The notes below the pieces were generated by a model, which saw only the letters and a program-made list of their open reading frames with translations, was not told the DNA's origin and did no database searches. DNA of 64,000 nucleotides from Mycolicibacter terrae (GTDB lineage: Bacteria; Actinomycetota; Actinomycetes; Mycobacteriales; Mycobacteriaceae), in the NCBI RefSeq assembly GCF_010727125.1, contig NZ_AP022564.1, positions 3,534,001 to 3,598,000 of the forward strand, written 5' to 3'. Below are positions 7,361 to 23,158 of the stretch, piece after piece (position 1 is the stretch's first letter; each line of letters opens with the position of its first letter). A program made the position numbers and the translations under genes.

Positions 7361-8119
7361 TCAGTCGACGTGTTCTTTCAGGAACGCGATATCAGCCTTG
7401 CGGCCCTCGTCGGCGGTCTCGCAGATGACCGGGGCGCCGGCCGCCTTGACCACCGCGACCAACAGCTCGGGGTCGATCTGGCCGGTACCGAAGTTGGCGT
7501 GCCGGTCCCGGCCGGAGCCGGCGGCGTCCTTGGAGTCGTTGCAGTGCACCAGGTCGATGCGTCCGGTGATGGCCTTGATCCGCTCCACCGCGTCGGCCAG
7601 CTTCTCGCCGGCCGCCCAGGTGTGGCAGGTGTCCAGGCAGAACCCGACGCCGGTGTCGCCGATGTGGTCCCACAGCTCGGCGATGGTGTCGAAGCGCCGG
7701 GCCATCGCGTGCTCGCCGCCGGCGGTGTTCTCCAGATACACCGGGACGGTCGTCTCCAGCCGGTCCAGCGCCTTGCGCCAGCGGATGAAGCCGGCCTGCG
7801 CATCGTCGTCGTCGGCGGTCACATGCCCGCCGTGCACGATCACCGCGGCGGCGCCGATGTCGGCGGCGGCGTCACAGGTCTGTTGCAGGACGTTGCGCGA
7901 GGGAATGCGCACCCGGTTGTTCGGCGACGCCACGTTGATCAGGTACGGGGCATGCACGTAGATCGGCAGCGCCGCCTGTCGCAGGCGCTCGGCGTCCTCG
8001 CGCGGTTTGGGCGGCTTCCAGCTCTGCGGGTTGCCGAGGAAGATCTGCACCACATCGGCGCCGTCCGCCTCCGCGGCGGCCAACGGATCAGCGGGGCGCA
8101 CGTGGGAACCGATCAACAC
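7361..8119 (-). CDS. nfo: Endonuclease IV (AP endonuclease)
   Basis: 252 residues from GTG 8119, matching the M. tuberculosis End protein in length and start ([15 protein letters not shown]). This zinc-dependent TIM-barrel enzyme cuts 5' of abasic sites in base-excision repair. Metal ligand motifs are visible: [53 protein letters not shown]. The longer frame to 8452 runs through a palindromic repeat and into the GCS2 gene and is rejected. Downstream is the small-ORF unit and then fadE8; M. tuberculosis likewise has end near fadE8, with lpqP between them, which is absent here. Confidence 0.94.
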   Translation of the reverse strand: MLIGSHVRPADPLAAAEADGADVVQIFLGNPQSWKPPKPREDAERLRQAALPIYVHAPYLINVASPNNRVRIPSRNVLQQTCDAAADIGAAAVIVHGGHVTADDDDAQAGFIRWRKALDRLETTVPVYLENTAGGEHAMARRFDTIAELWDHIGDTGVGFCLDTCHTWAAGEKLADAVERIKAITGRIDLVHCNDSKDAAGSGRDRHANFGTGQIDPELLVAVVKAAGAPVICETADEGRKADIAFLKEHVD

Positions 8120-8129
8120 GGCGGTCAGC

Positions 8130-8236
8130 CTAGTTCGGCGACGATGCGGGCGAGGGACGAGCCCGCTGAGAAGCCGGACCAGAAGACTAGTTCGGCGACG
8201 ATGCGGGCGAGGGACGAGCCCGCTGAGAAGCCGAAC
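8130..8236. repeat. 57-bp tandem palindromic repeat (two units)
   Basis: Two units begin at 8130 and 8187 (period 57). They match over the first 47 bases, and the second unit stops after about 50. Each unit is itself a two-tier hairpin: outer arms GTTCGGC/GCCGAAC (one mismatch in unit 1) and inner arms GCGGGC/GCCCGC around a 9-base loop. It lies between the GCS2-family gene and endonuclease IV, both minus strand, so it would be in the mRNA if they are cotranscribed. It looks like an interspersed REP/MIRU-type element rather than coding DNA. Confidence 0.8.
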
Positions 8237-8238
8237 CG

Positions 8239-9714
8239 TCAGGCCAGTTCCCAGGTGTGTACCGGCTGATTGGTGTGCATGTGCGCGCAGTAGCGCCGCA
8301 GCATCTCCACCAGGGCGTCCGGCCGGCTCGCCCCCTGCGCCTGCAACGCCTGGACCGTCGACACCTGCCAGGTGGCGCCGTTGCGCCCCGAGGCGACCCG
8401 GCCCTCGATGATGCCGAGGAACCGCTCCGACACCTCCGGCGCCACCCCCCACTCGTCGAGGCCCTGCCGGGCCATCGGGAGCAGCTCGCGCCGGGTGAGC
8501 TCCTGCACGCCGACCTCACCCAGCTCCGGCCAGTACAGCCGGGCCTCCATGCCGTGGCGGGCGGCCGCGCGGAAGTTGTCGTGGGCGACGGCGAAACTCA
8601 TCTGGGTCCACAACGGCCGTCGCTCCCGGGCCATCCTGCGCAGCAGTCCGTAGTAGAAGATCGCGTTGGCCAGCATGTCGGCGACCGTGGGCCCCGACGG
8701 CAGCACCCGGTTCTCCACCCGCAGGTGGGGCCGTCCGTCGACGACGTCATAAACCGGCCGGTTCCACCGATACACCGTCCCGTTGTGCAGGCGCAGCTCG
8801 GCCAGCTGCGGTGTGCGGCCCTGCGCCAGCTCGGCGACCGGATCCTCCTCGGAGACCTCCGGCAGCAGCGACGGGAAGTAGCGCACGTTCTCCTCGAAGA
8901 GGTCGAAGATCGAGGTGATCCACCGCTCGCCGAACCACACTCGCGGGCGCACCCCCTGGTTCTTCAGCTCGTCGGGTCGGGTGTCGGTGGATTGGGCGAA
9001 CACCTCGACCCGGGTCTCCGCCCACAGCCGGTGGCCGAAGAAGTACGGCGAATTGGCACCCAGCGCCAGCTGCGGACCGGCCAGCACCTGGGCGGCGTTC
9101 CAATGGTCGGCGAACTGAGCCGGCGACACCTGAAGGTGCAACTGCATACTGGTGCACGCCGATTCCGGAGCGATGGTGGGCGCACGCAGGGTCAGGGGTT
9201 CGGGGCCGTCGATGTCGATGGCGAGATCTTCACCGCGCGCGGCGAAGATCGAATCGTTGAGCGCCGCATAGCGGGCCGAGTCGCTCATCCAATCACCGGT
9301 CAGGTGTTCGGGCATCAGCGTGGGCAGAATGCCGATCGTCACGATGCGTGCACCGTCGGCGTGGGCTTTGGCCTCCGCGGCATTGAGGCTGGCGCGCACC
9401 TCGGCCTCCAGCTCCAGGCCCAGCCGCCCGGGCAGTGGTCGGGGCGGGACGTTGAGTTCGATGTTGTAGGCACCCAGTTCGCGCTGATAGGCCGGATCGT
9501 CGATCGCGGCCAGCACGTCGGAATTCGCCATCACCGGCCGGTAGTCACCACCGACCAGGTTGGCCTCGATCTCCATGCCGGTCAGCGGCTGGTCGCAGTC
9601 GAAGCTGGACTGCGCCAGCATCGTCTCGAAGACGTCGAGGCACTGCTGGATCTTGCGCCGGTAGAGCTGACGTTGGGTGCGACTGTAGTCGGAGCTCTTG
9701 ACCTCGTCCCCCAT
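8239..9714 (-). CDS. Glutamate-cysteine ligase family 2 (GCS2) protein
   Basis: 491 residues from ATG 9714. The GCS2/YbdK-type ATP-dependent carboxylate-amine ligase fold is indicated by MEIEANL near residue 50 (metal-binding E-x-E), [23 protein letters not shown] and [15 protein letters not shown]. Family members join gamma-glutamate to an amine, classically cysteine. Mycobacteria make mycothiol rather than glutathione, so the substrate is uncertain; a small gamma-glutamyl product is possible. It sits between rpoC and endonuclease IV, where I recall no counterpart in M. tuberculosis. The frame extends 66 codons upstream through the rpoC terminator; that part is rejected. Confidence 0.8.
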   Translation of the reverse strand: MGDEVKSSDYSRTQRQLYRRKIQQCLDVFETMLAQSSFDCDQPLTGMEIEANLVGGDYRPVMANSDVLAAIDDPAYQRELGAYNIELNVPPRPLPGRLGLELEAEVRASLNAAEAKAHADGARIVTIGILPTLMPEHLTGDWMSDSARYAALNDSIFAARGEDLAIDIDGPEPLTLRAPTIAPESACTSMQLHLQVSPAQFADHWNAAQVLAGPQLALGANSPYFFGHRLWAETRVEVFAQSTDTRPDELKNQGVRPRVWFGERWITSIFDLFEENVRYFPSLLPEVSEEDPVAELAQGRTPQLAELRLHNGTVYRWNRPVYDVVDGRPHLRVENRVLPSGPTVADMLANAIFYYGLLRRMARERRPLWTQMSFAVAHDNFRAAARHGMEARLYWPELGEVGVQELTRRELLPMARQGLDEWGVAPEVSERFLGIIEGRVASGRNGATWQVSTVQALQAQGASRPDALVEMLRRYCAHMHTNQPVHTWELA

Positions 9715-9804
9715 GCCCACGATGCAACCTGCTCGGCGCGGGCGCCGCAACCCGTGGCGGCCCGCCCGCACCCGCGACGGTCGGCTCACAACCCGTCCAT
9801 CAGA

Positions 9805-9846
9805 CGCGAAAGCCCCCATTTCGGCCTCGAAATGGGGGCTTTCGCG
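9805..9846 (-). terminator. Terminator hairpin after rpoC
   Basis: A perfect 19-bp stem (9805-9823 with 9828-9846) and 4-base loop lie 20 bases beyond the rpoC stop. No long U run follows, the usual L-shaped form for mycobacterial terminators. It ends the rpoB-rpoC operon and separates it from the GCS2 gene. Confidence 0.8.
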
Positions 9847-9865
9847 ACTGCTCGCGCAGAAGGGA

Positions 9866-13840
<3,975 letters not shown>

Positions 13841-13861
13841 TTAGTAACTAGTGAAAAAGAT

Positions 13862-17404
<3,543 letters not shown>

Positions 17405-17633
17405 GATGCATCCTTCCAGCACCTAATGCGGCTAACGGGTCCCGGTGAACACCAGACCCCGTTCGCTGCGAATATCAACCGTTGGTTCGGCTGGCGGACG
17501 CTCTAGTCCGGTCTCACGCACAGCCAAACCACGACGTCACAAGCCTTAAACGAGCCGACGAACGCGACTCAGGCTGGTACTGCGGGTTCGGGTGCGGGTA
17601 AGGGTGGGCAGGAGGAAGCCAGCGCAACGTCCA

Positions 17634-17662
17634 ACAATAGCGCAGGCTCACGCAAACCTCAA
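17634..17662 (-). promoter_or_regulatory. Probable rpoBC promoter
   Basis: On the minus strand TTGAGG (17657-17662) and TATTGT (17634-17639) are separated by exactly 17 bases. Transcription would start near 17627 and leave a leader of about 220 nt before rpoB. The whole gap 17405-17793 contains no ORF I trust. A second weaker pair (TTGACG followed 17 bases later by CAATCT, near 17730-17760) may be an additional upstream promoter. Confidence 0.6.
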
Positions 17663-17793
17663 CTGCAGCATCCCGGGGTCCTATCGGTGCTGGCTGGCCT
17701 CCGCCAGAACCCTCGCACAAACACTGGTGACCAGATTGGACCGTTTACGTCCGTCCGTCAAGAGCTGACACGGCGCGGGCCGACGGCCAGGTG

Positions 17794-18846
17794 TCAGCCC
17801 GGCGGGGTCTGGAGCGAGGCGGTGGGAGCTTCGTCGGCTTCCGGGAACTCGTGCACCGCGTACTTGTGGGTGCCTTCGAGGTCGTCGCGAATGGCGGCCT
17901 GGGCGCCTGCGGGCAGGGTGTGCAGGATCTCGCGCACCCGGGCTTTACGCCGGGCCACACCCTTGCGCTCCGGCAGGCCAGGGGTCGCGCTGAGCTGGGG
18001 CGGCACCCCGAAGACCTCTTCGACGCCGCCGTCGCTCTGGCCGGCTGCCATCATGGCCTCCTCGGCCGCCGCGGTGGCCTGGTCCTTCTCCTCGGACATG
18101 CCGATCGGCCCGATACGCCGGCCGTTGAGGAACTGGCGCACCACCGGCTCATCGGAGGTCAGCAGCACCTCGCGCGGCCCGAACATCACCAACTGCTTGC
18201 GGAACAGCATGCCGATGTTGTCCGGAACGGTGCGGGCGATGTTGATGTTGTGCGTGACGATCAGGATGGTGGCGTCGATCTGGGCGTTGATGTCGATCAG
18301 CAGCTGGCTCAGGTACGCCGTGCGGACCGGGTCCAGACCGGAGTCGGGCTCGTCGCACAGGATGATCTGCGGGTCCAGCACCAGCGCGCGAGCCAGGCCG
18401 GCACGCTTGCGCATACCACCGGAGATCTCACCCGGGAACTTGTAGCCGTCGTTGGGCATACCGACCAGCTCGAGCTTCTCCATGACGATGTCACGGATCT
18501 CTTTCTCACTCTTCTTGGTGTGCTCACGCAGCGGGAACGCGGTGTTGTCGTAGATGTTCATCGACCCGAACAGCGCGCCGTCCTGGAACAGCACCCCGAA
18601 CAGCGTGCGGATCTCGTAGAGCTCCTTGGCCGAACACTGCAAGATGTCAGTGCCGTCGATGACGATCGAGCCGCGCTCGGGCCGCAACAGCCCGATCAAC
18701 GACTTGAGGAACACCGACTTGCCCGTGCCGGAGGGTCCCAGCAGCACGCTGACCTCACCCTCGGGAATCGTCAGGGAGACGTCTTCCCAGATCCGGGCCG
18801 ATCCGAAGGACTTCGTCAGCCCCTGTACATCGATGGCGACACCCAT
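17794..18846 (-). CDS. mkl: ABC transporter ATPase for Mce systems (Mkl/MceG)
   Basis: 350 residues from ATG 18846. A single ABC ATPase domain: Walker A GPSGTGKS (about residue 38), signature ISGGMRKRAGLARAL, Walker B ILCDEPDSGLDP, H-loop VTHNIN. The C-terminal extension of about 90 residues (rich in E, A, G; VFGVPPQLSATPGLPERKGVARRKARV) is typical of actinobacterial MceG, the ATPase shared by several Mce lipid importers. Mce operons are elsewhere in the genome. A TACAGT -10 box lies upstream. Positioned between rpoB and the carotenoid oxygenase gene, as Rv0655 is near Rv0654 in M. tuberculosis. Confidence 0.94.
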   Translation of the reverse strand: MGVAIDVQGLTKSFGSARIWEDVSLTIPEGEVSVLLGPSGTGKSVFLKSLIGLLRPERGSIVIDGTDILQCSAKELYEIRTLFGVLFQDGALFGSMNIYDNTAFPLREHTKKSEKEIRDIVMEKLELVGMPNDGYKFPGEISGGMRKRAGLARALVLDPQIILCDEPDSGLDPVRTAYLSQLLIDINAQIDATILIVTHNINIARTVPDNIGMLFRKQLVMFGPREVLLTSDEPVVRQFLNGRRIGPIGMSEEKDQATAAAEEAMMAAGQSDGGVEEVFGVPPQLSATPGLPERKGVARRKARVREILHTLPAGAQAAIRDDLEGTHKYAVHEFPEADEAPTASLQTPPG

Positions 18847-18903
18847 TAGTGAGGTCCTTCCGCAACTCTTGGTCGTGCCACGACTCCCCTTGTGGCTTGG
18901 GCC

Positions 18904-18931
18904 ACTGTAGCGCACCGTTGCGACCCGTAAC
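18904..18931 (-). promoter_or_regulatory. Probable mkl promoter
   Basis: On the minus strand a TACAGT -10 box (18904-18909) is preceded 16 bases upstream by GTTACG (18926-18931). Transcription would start near 18897, about 50 bases before the mkl ATG. The -35 match is weak. Confidence 0.45.
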
Positions 18932-18942
18932 GCCCGTCCGCC

Positions 18943-20493
18943 TCAGTCAGCCGGTGTCCAATTTCCGTGAAAGCCCATCGGCACCCGTTGCGGCAGGTGC
19001 ACGGTCGCCACCGTCTCACAGGATGCGGCGTCGAGGATCAGCAGTTGGCCCTCGTCCGACCCGCGGTGGTGGCCCATTCCGATCAGGATGCCGTCATCCT
19101 CGGCCAAGTGCTCGTTCACGCCCCCCGGGCGCGGCACGAACGACATCTCTCCGAGCACCAGCTGCGGGTCGAGCGGCGCCGTCATGCTCGACCCGGTCGC
19201 GTAGTCGTGTTTGTACAGCGCCGTTGACAGTTCGGCCCCGGTGTCACCGATGAAACCGCCGTTGATCCCGACGGTGTAACCGAAGCGGTGCTTTCCGCCC
19301 AGCAGGGTCTCGTTGATCCGGGGGAACTCCTGCGGCCGGTCGTCGCGGGTCTCGGTGTTCACCGCGCCGGTGTCCAGGTTGATCGTCCAGCGGTCCAGCC
19401 TGGGCGGGGCGTCGCCCGGCCCGCGCCGGTCGACGTCGAAGACCTTCGCGTAGCGCACCACGTCGAGCACCAGCAGTTCCTGTCCGGCCGGCGTCACGTC
19501 GGAGTAGGCGTTGACCGGGTGGAAGACATAGCACGGTTCGACGTCGAACCAGCGCACCTGCGCTTCCCCCGCCCGGACCCATCCCTGGGCTTCGCCCTCA
19601 CGCGGCATCACTCCGATACGCGCCGGGTAGCCGGGGTTCCACGCGTACGGCAGTCCGGCCGGCGGCCGGCTGTCGCGGTTGACGATCGAGGTGAACGGCC
19701 CGGGCACCCGGACCTTGCCGACCAGGCTGCTCAGCACCAGCCGGGCGGGCGTCTTGAGCCAGCGGGGCATGTTGACCGGCAGCACCTGGGCCGAATCGAA
19801 GGTGACCGGCAGGTCATAGACCACCACGTACTTCTCGGTCAGCGAGAAGTCGTGCATCATCGGCGACCCGGTCACCTCGATGTCGACGGTGCGGCGGGCG
19901 CGTCCGGTGTTGTCGATCACCGAGTACTGCACGGTGTTGCCCCGGGCGAAGGAGTATGAAACGGCATGCAGCTCGCCGGTGAGCGGGTCGCGGTGCGGGT
20001 GCGCGGTGTAGCCGCCCGCCAGGGTGCCGTCGAAGTCGCAGGTTCCCACCGTGTCGAGGTCTTCGGTGAGTTCGTAGTTGGCCACGCCGCCCTCGACCAG
20101 CGCCAGCGTCTTGCCGGCGTGGCCGAGGACGTTGGTGTTGGGCCCGACGGACTGCATCCCGGCCCGGACGTCGATCCGGGCCGGCAGTGGCTCGCCCAGC
20201 GCGGCACAGACCGCCGGGGTGCGCACCCAACGGTTGCGGTACCAGCGGGCGCGGCCCTCTTCCAGCGCCACGCCGTGCACCATCGGGTCGCCGGTGAACC
20301 AGTGGTAGGTGGCCGGGTCGACCTCGGCGACCGGATTGGGTCCGTTGCGCAGGTAGCGACCGTCGAGATAATCGGGGATCTCTCCGGTCACCCGCAGTTC
20401 GGTGGCCGTCATCTCGGTGGGCACGGGCCCCATGACGCCTTCGAGGTACGGGTTGGCCGCCGGCGCGGTCCGGCTGGTGGTGTTGAGGCTCAT
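18943..20493 (-). CDS. Carotenoid cleavage oxygenase (Rv0654-like)
   Basis: 516 residues. This non-haem iron dioxygenase cleaves conjugated double bases of carotenoids or related polyenes. The four iron-binding histidines of the seven-blade propeller are visible in GGYTAHPHRDP, SPMMHDFSLTEKY, CYVFHPVNAYSD and the C-terminal MGFHGNW. N-terminal YLDGRYLRNGPNPV is the family signature. M. tuberculosis Rv0654 is the corresponding enzyme. It is divergent from a TetR regulator 60 bases away, with a palindromic operator 11-23 bases before its ATG, so repression by that TetR protein is likely. Confidence 0.92.
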   Translation of the reverse strand: MSLNTTSRTAPAANPYLEGVMGPVPTEMTATELRVTGEIPDYLDGRYLRNGPNPVAEVDPATYHWFTGDPMVHGVALEEGRARWYRNRWVRTPAVCAALGEPLPARIDVRAGMQSVGPNTNVLGHAGKTLALVEGGVANYELTEDLDTVGTCDFDGTLAGGYTAHPHRDPLTGELHAVSYSFARGNTVQYSVIDNTGRARRTVDIEVTGSPMMHDFSLTEKYVVVYDLPVTFDSAQVLPVNMPRWLKTPARLVLSSLVGKVRVPGPFTSIVNRDSRPPAGLPYAWNPGYPARIGVMPREGEAQGWVRAGEAQVRWFDVEPCYVFHPVNAYSDVTPAGQELLVLDVVRYAKVFDVDRRGPGDAPPRLDRWTINLDTGAVNTETRDDRPQEFPRINETLLGGKHRFGYTVGINGGFIGDTGAELSTALYKHDYATGSSMTAPLDPQLVLGEMSFVPRPGGVNEHLAEDDGILIGMGHHRGSDEGQLLILDAASCETVATVHLPQRVPMGFHGNWTPAD

Positions 20494-20503
20494 GACGGCT
20501 CCT

Positions 20504-20516
20504 ATAACAATGTTAT
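20504..20516. promoter_or_regulatory. Candidate TetR operator between carotenoid oxygenase and tetR
   Basis: ATAACAATGTTAT is a perfect palindrome of 6-base arms around a central A. It is followed by an additional GTTAT half-site at 20523-20527. It sits in the 60-base gap between divergent genes, where a TetR dimer could control both. Confidence 0.6.
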
Positions 20517-20553
20517 TTCAACGTTATGGATACCGTACGCCGACTGTGCGACG

Positions 20554-21267
20554 ATGGCAACCGTGACGTCGCAGCCGGAACGCACCGTCCGTGATGAGCT
20601 GCTGCACGCGGCTGTCGGGCTGCTCGACGAGCACGGGCCCGACGCGCTGCAGGCTCGCAAGGTGGCCGCCGCGGCCGGAACCTCGACGATGGCGGTCTAC
20701 ACCCATTTCGGCGGCATGCCCCAGCTGATCGCGGCGGTCACCCAGGAGGGCCTGCGCCAATTCGACGCGGCGCTGACGATCCCGCTCACCGAGGATCCGG
20801 TGGCCGATCTGCTGGCCACCGGCATGGCCTACCGCGACTTCGCCATCGAACGGCCGCACCTGTACCGGCTGATGTTCGGCAGCACCAGTGCGAGCGGCAT
20901 CAACGCCCCGGCCCACAACATGCTCACGCTGAGCCTGGCGCAGATCGGTGACCACATCCCCAGCTTCGCCCACGTGGTCCGTGGCGTACACCGATCGATA
21001 CAGGCGGGCCGGATCACGGCGGCGCCGAACGGTTCGGTGGGCTCGGCCGCTTCAGACGCAGCGGTGGTGGCGACCGCGGCGCAGTTCTGGACGGTGATGC
21101 ACGGCTTCGTCATGTTGGAGCTGGCCGGGTTCTTCGGCGACACCCAAGACCGGGCGATGGCGGTGGGGCCGGTGCTGGGCCCGATGGCGACCGGCCTGTT
21201 GGTGGCGCTCGGTGACAGCCCCGAGAGGGTGGCGGAGTCGCTGGCCGCGGTGAGCGACCGGGCCTGA
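20554..21267 (+). CDS. TetR-family transcriptional regulator (Rv0653c-like)
   Basis: 237 residues from ATG 20554. The N-terminal helix-turn-helix (residues about 10-55) includes DALQARKVAAAAGTSTMAVYTHFGG; the rest is the helical effector/dimer domain (FAIERPHLYRLMFG, FWTVMHGFVMLELAGFFG). Divergent from the carotenoid oxygenase, with an operator-like palindrome between them; autoregulation and repression of the oxygenase are inferred. Effector unknown. A GTG four codons later is an alternative start. It ends facing rplL across a bidirectional terminator. Confidence 0.88.
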   Translation: MATVTSQPERTVRDELLHAAVGLLDEHGPDALQARKVAAAAGTSTMAVYTHFGGMPQLIAAVTQEGLRQFDAALTIPLTEDPVADLLATGMAYRDFAIERPHLYRLMFGSTSASGINAPAHNMLTLSLAQIGDHIPSFAHVVRGVHRSIQAGRITAAPNGSVGSAASDAAVVATAAQFWTVMHGFVMLELAGFFGDTQDRAMAVGPVLGPMATGLLVALGDSPERVAESLAAVSDRA

Positions 21268-21273
21268 ATAGCG

Positions 21274-21308
21274 CAAACCCCCGGAAGCCTTACGGCTGCC
21301 GGGGGTTT
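21274..21308. terminator. Bidirectional terminator between tetR and rplL
   Basis: CAAACCCCCGG pairs with CCGGGGGTTTG, and an inner AGCC/GGCT extends the hairpin. The genes converge here, so the A/T-flanked structure can serve both the tetR (plus) and rplJ-rplL (minus) transcripts. Confidence 0.78.
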
Positions 21309-21320
21309 GGGCGGTAGAAA

Positions 21321-21710
21321 CTACTTGACGGTGACGGTGGCGCCGGCGGCCTCGAGCTTGGCCTTGGCCTCCTCGGCGGCCTCCTTGGCGACCTTCTCCA
21401 GCAGCGGCTTGGGAGCGCCGTCGACCAGGTCCTTGGCCTCCTTGAGGCCCAGGCCGGACACGACCTCGCGGACCACCTTGATCACGCCGATCTTCTTGTC
21501 GCCGGCCGCTTCCAGGATGACGTCGAACTCGGACTGCTCCTCGCCGGCCTCAGCGGCGGCCGGGGCGGCGCCCGGGGCGGCGGCGACGGCGACCGGAGCC
21601 GCGGCGGTGACGTCGAAGGTCTCCTCGAACTTCTTCACGAAGTCCGACAGCTCCAGCAGGGTCATCTCCTTGAAGACGTCCAACAGATCGTCGGTGGAAA
21701 TTTTAGCCAT
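21321..21710 (-). CDS. rplL: 50S ribosomal protein L7/L12
   Basis: 129 residues. N-terminal dimerisation domain ([28 protein letters not shown]), an Ala/Pro-rich hinge, and the C-terminal factor-binding domain ([30 protein letters not shown]) are complete. Multiple L7/L12 dimers form the ribosomal stalk that recruits translational GTPases. Cotranscribed with rplJ, 48 bases downstream; ends at a bidirectional terminator. Confidence 0.98.
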   Translation of the reverse strand: MAKISTDDLLDVFKEMTLLELSDFVKKFEETFDVTAAAPVAVAAAPGAAPAAAEAGEEQSEFDVILEAAGDKKIGVIKVVREVVSGLGLKEAKDLVDGAPKPLLEKVAKEAAEEAKAKLEAAGATVTVK

Positions 21711-21758
21711 GATTTCGGTCCTTTCTGATTCCGGTTAGGAAGTTGGGGTTGGGATTGG

Positions 21759-22415
21759 TTACTCGGCGGCTTCGGCCGGAGCCTCGGCGGTCTCGGCCGG
21801 AGCCTCGGTCTCGGCCGGGGCCTCGGTCTCGGCGGGTGCTTCGGTCTCGGCGGGTGCTTCGGCAGCCGGGGCCTCGGCGGCCGGTGCGGCCTCCACAGCC
21901 TCGGCGGGCTTCTTCTCCTGCAGCGCCGCGGCCAGGCGGGCCATCTGCGACGCCGGGGCGGCGAACAGGCCGGCCGCCTTGGACAGGTTGGCCTTCATGG
22001 CACCGGCCAGCTTGGCCAGCAGCACCTCGCGCGACTCCAGGTCGGCGATGCGCTCCACCTCGGCGACGGTCAGCGCGTGACCGTCCATGTAGCCGCCCTT
22101 GATGACCAGCGCCTTGTGGTCCTTGGCGAACTTCTTGATGGCCTTGGCGGCGTCGACCGGCTCGCCCCGGACGAACGCGATCGCCGTCGGGCCCGCGAAC
22201 AGCTCGTCGAGCCCTTCGAGCCCGGCCTCGGCCGCGGCCCGCTTGACCAGCGTGTTCTTCGCCACCGTGTAGGTGGCCGAGCCGGCCAGCGAACGCCGCA
22301 GCTCCGCCAGGTTCGCCACCGTCAGACCGCGATACTCGGTGATCACGGTGGCGGTCGCGTCGTTGAACTGCTCGACGATGTCCGCGACGGCGGCGGTCTT
22401 GTCAGCCCGCGCCAT
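21759..22415 (-). CDS. rplJ: 50S ribosomal protein L10 with extended acidic tail
   Basis: 218 residues from ATG 22415 with GAGGAGG upstream. The ribosomal L10 domain and stalk-binding helix fill residues 1-169 ([32 protein letters not shown], ending ALQEKK). Residues 170-218 are a Pro-Ala-Glu-rich tail with four near-identical ETEAPA-type repeats, encoded by 18-bp DNA repeats around 21800-21860. As I recall it, M. tuberculosis L10 is 178 residues and lacks this tail. L10 anchors L7/L12 dimers to the 50S subunit. A structured leader precedes the gene. Confidence 0.97.
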   Translation of the reverse strand: MARADKTAAVADIVEQFNDATATVITEYRGLTVANLAELRRSLAGSATYTVAKNTLVKRAAAEAGLEGLDELFAGPTAIAFVRGEPVDAAKAIKKFAKDHKALVIKGGYMDGHALTVAEVERIADLESREVLLAKLAGAMKANLSKAAGLFAAPASQMARLAAALQEKKPAEAVEAAPAAEAPAAEAPAETEAPAETEAPAETEAPAETAEAPAEAAE

Positions 22416-22510
22416 GCATACCTCCTCGGTGTCGCTGTACTTGTCTCGGTGACCCACCCGGAAATGACGAACGCCCCGACGCAGGATGCGGTCGGGGCGT
22501 CACAATGCAG
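22416..22510 (-). promoter_or_regulatory. rplJ-rplL leader (L10-type autoregulatory leader)
   Basis: Upstream of rplJ on the minus strand a strong hairpin (ACGCCCCGAC pairs with GTCGGGGCGT, 22471-22500) lies about 55 bases before the rplJ ATG. Actinobacterial rplJ operons often carry an L10-binding leader for feedback control. Its position and structure fit, but the conserved L10 kink-turn was not checked against a covariance model. The further upstream stretch to 22659 probably holds the promoter, which I could not define. Confidence 0.5.
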
Positions 22511-22659
22511 TGCCGGCGGGGCCGGTGCCTCGTCCTCCTGCGTGGGCCGCCGGGATGTTCCCGGACCTTCAACCGATTGCTCGGTGACCGACGGTCTTCG
22601 GTGGATCGGTTCACACCATAGCGTGACCGGTGGCAATCAGCCAAAACGGCCGCCACCGC

Positions 22660-23088
22660 TCAGGCGTTCAGTGCGCCGATCATCAGCAGGACGAACATCG
22701 CGGCCAGCATCGCCACCCGCAACCAGTGCAGCCGATCCCAGCGCACCACCAGCGGGCGGGAGACCTCACCGGCTCCGATGCGGTTGTTGATCGGCACCAT
22801 CAGGGTCACCGTCATCAGCACGACCACGATCATCAGACCCACGCCGGCACCGATCGGCCAGCGCTGCGCGTCGGCGACGACGGCGGCCGCCACCAGCAGG
22901 GCCAGTGCGGTCAGGTACCAGAACGGCATCACCCGTCCGAGCAGCCGGGCGGCGTCCCCGCGGGCGTCCCGGAACGCGTCGCCGTCCAGGCGCCCGAGAA
23001 CCGGGTGCAGGAACGCCGCCACGGCGAACTCCGCGCCCACCAGCGTCCCGGCCATCAATATCGCAAGAATCCAGATCATCTCCAGCAC
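22660..23088 (-). CDS. DUF1772-like membrane protein
   Basis: About 142 residues if it begins at GTG 23088; TTG 23124 or ATG 23079 are alternatives. Four hydrophobic segments are visible (MIWILAILMAGTLVG, FWYLTALALLVAAAVVA, GLMIVVVLMTVTLMVP, RVAMLAAMFVLLMI). The NNRIGAG...WDRLHWLR motif is typical of DUF1772 (anthrone oxygenase-like) proteins. Function in bacteria is unclear. Divergent from an HxlR regulator across a region with three GTCAG half-sites, so it is the likely target. I favour 23088 because CATAGT is a -10-like box seven bases before that GTG, as in leaderless mRNAs. Confidence 0.75.
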   Translation of the reverse strand: MLEMIWILAILMAGTLVGAEFAVAAFLHPVLGRLDGDAFRDARGDAARLLGRVMPFWYLTALALLVAAAVVADAQRWPIGAGVGLMIVVVLMTVTLMVPINNRIGAGEVSRPLVVRWDRLHWLRVAMLAAMFVLLMIGALNA

Positions 23089-23107
23089 GGCACCGACTAT
23101 GACCGTT

Positions 23108-23147
23108 ATGCTGACAAAAAACAAGGTACTGACAAATTAGTCAGCAT
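23108..23147. promoter_or_regulatory. Candidate HxlR operator cluster
   Basis: The palindrome CTGACAAATTAGTCAG (23129-23144) lies beside ATGCTGAC (23108-23115), the exact inverse of GTCAGCAT (23140-23147). These half-sites fill the gap between divergent hxlR and DUF1772 genes and overlap the probable DUF1772 promoter. A regulator-operator relation is inferred. Confidence 0.5.
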
Positions 23148-23158
23148 GAGGAGGTGCG

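Noticed and set aside
8130..8236. Possible CRISPR array
   Set aside because: Only two units with a 57-bp period and no unique spacers; each unit is itself palindromic.
21800..21860. Possible intergenic VNTR in rplJ
   Set aside because: The repeats are in frame and encode the L10 tail, so this is coding repeat DNA rather than an intergenic element.
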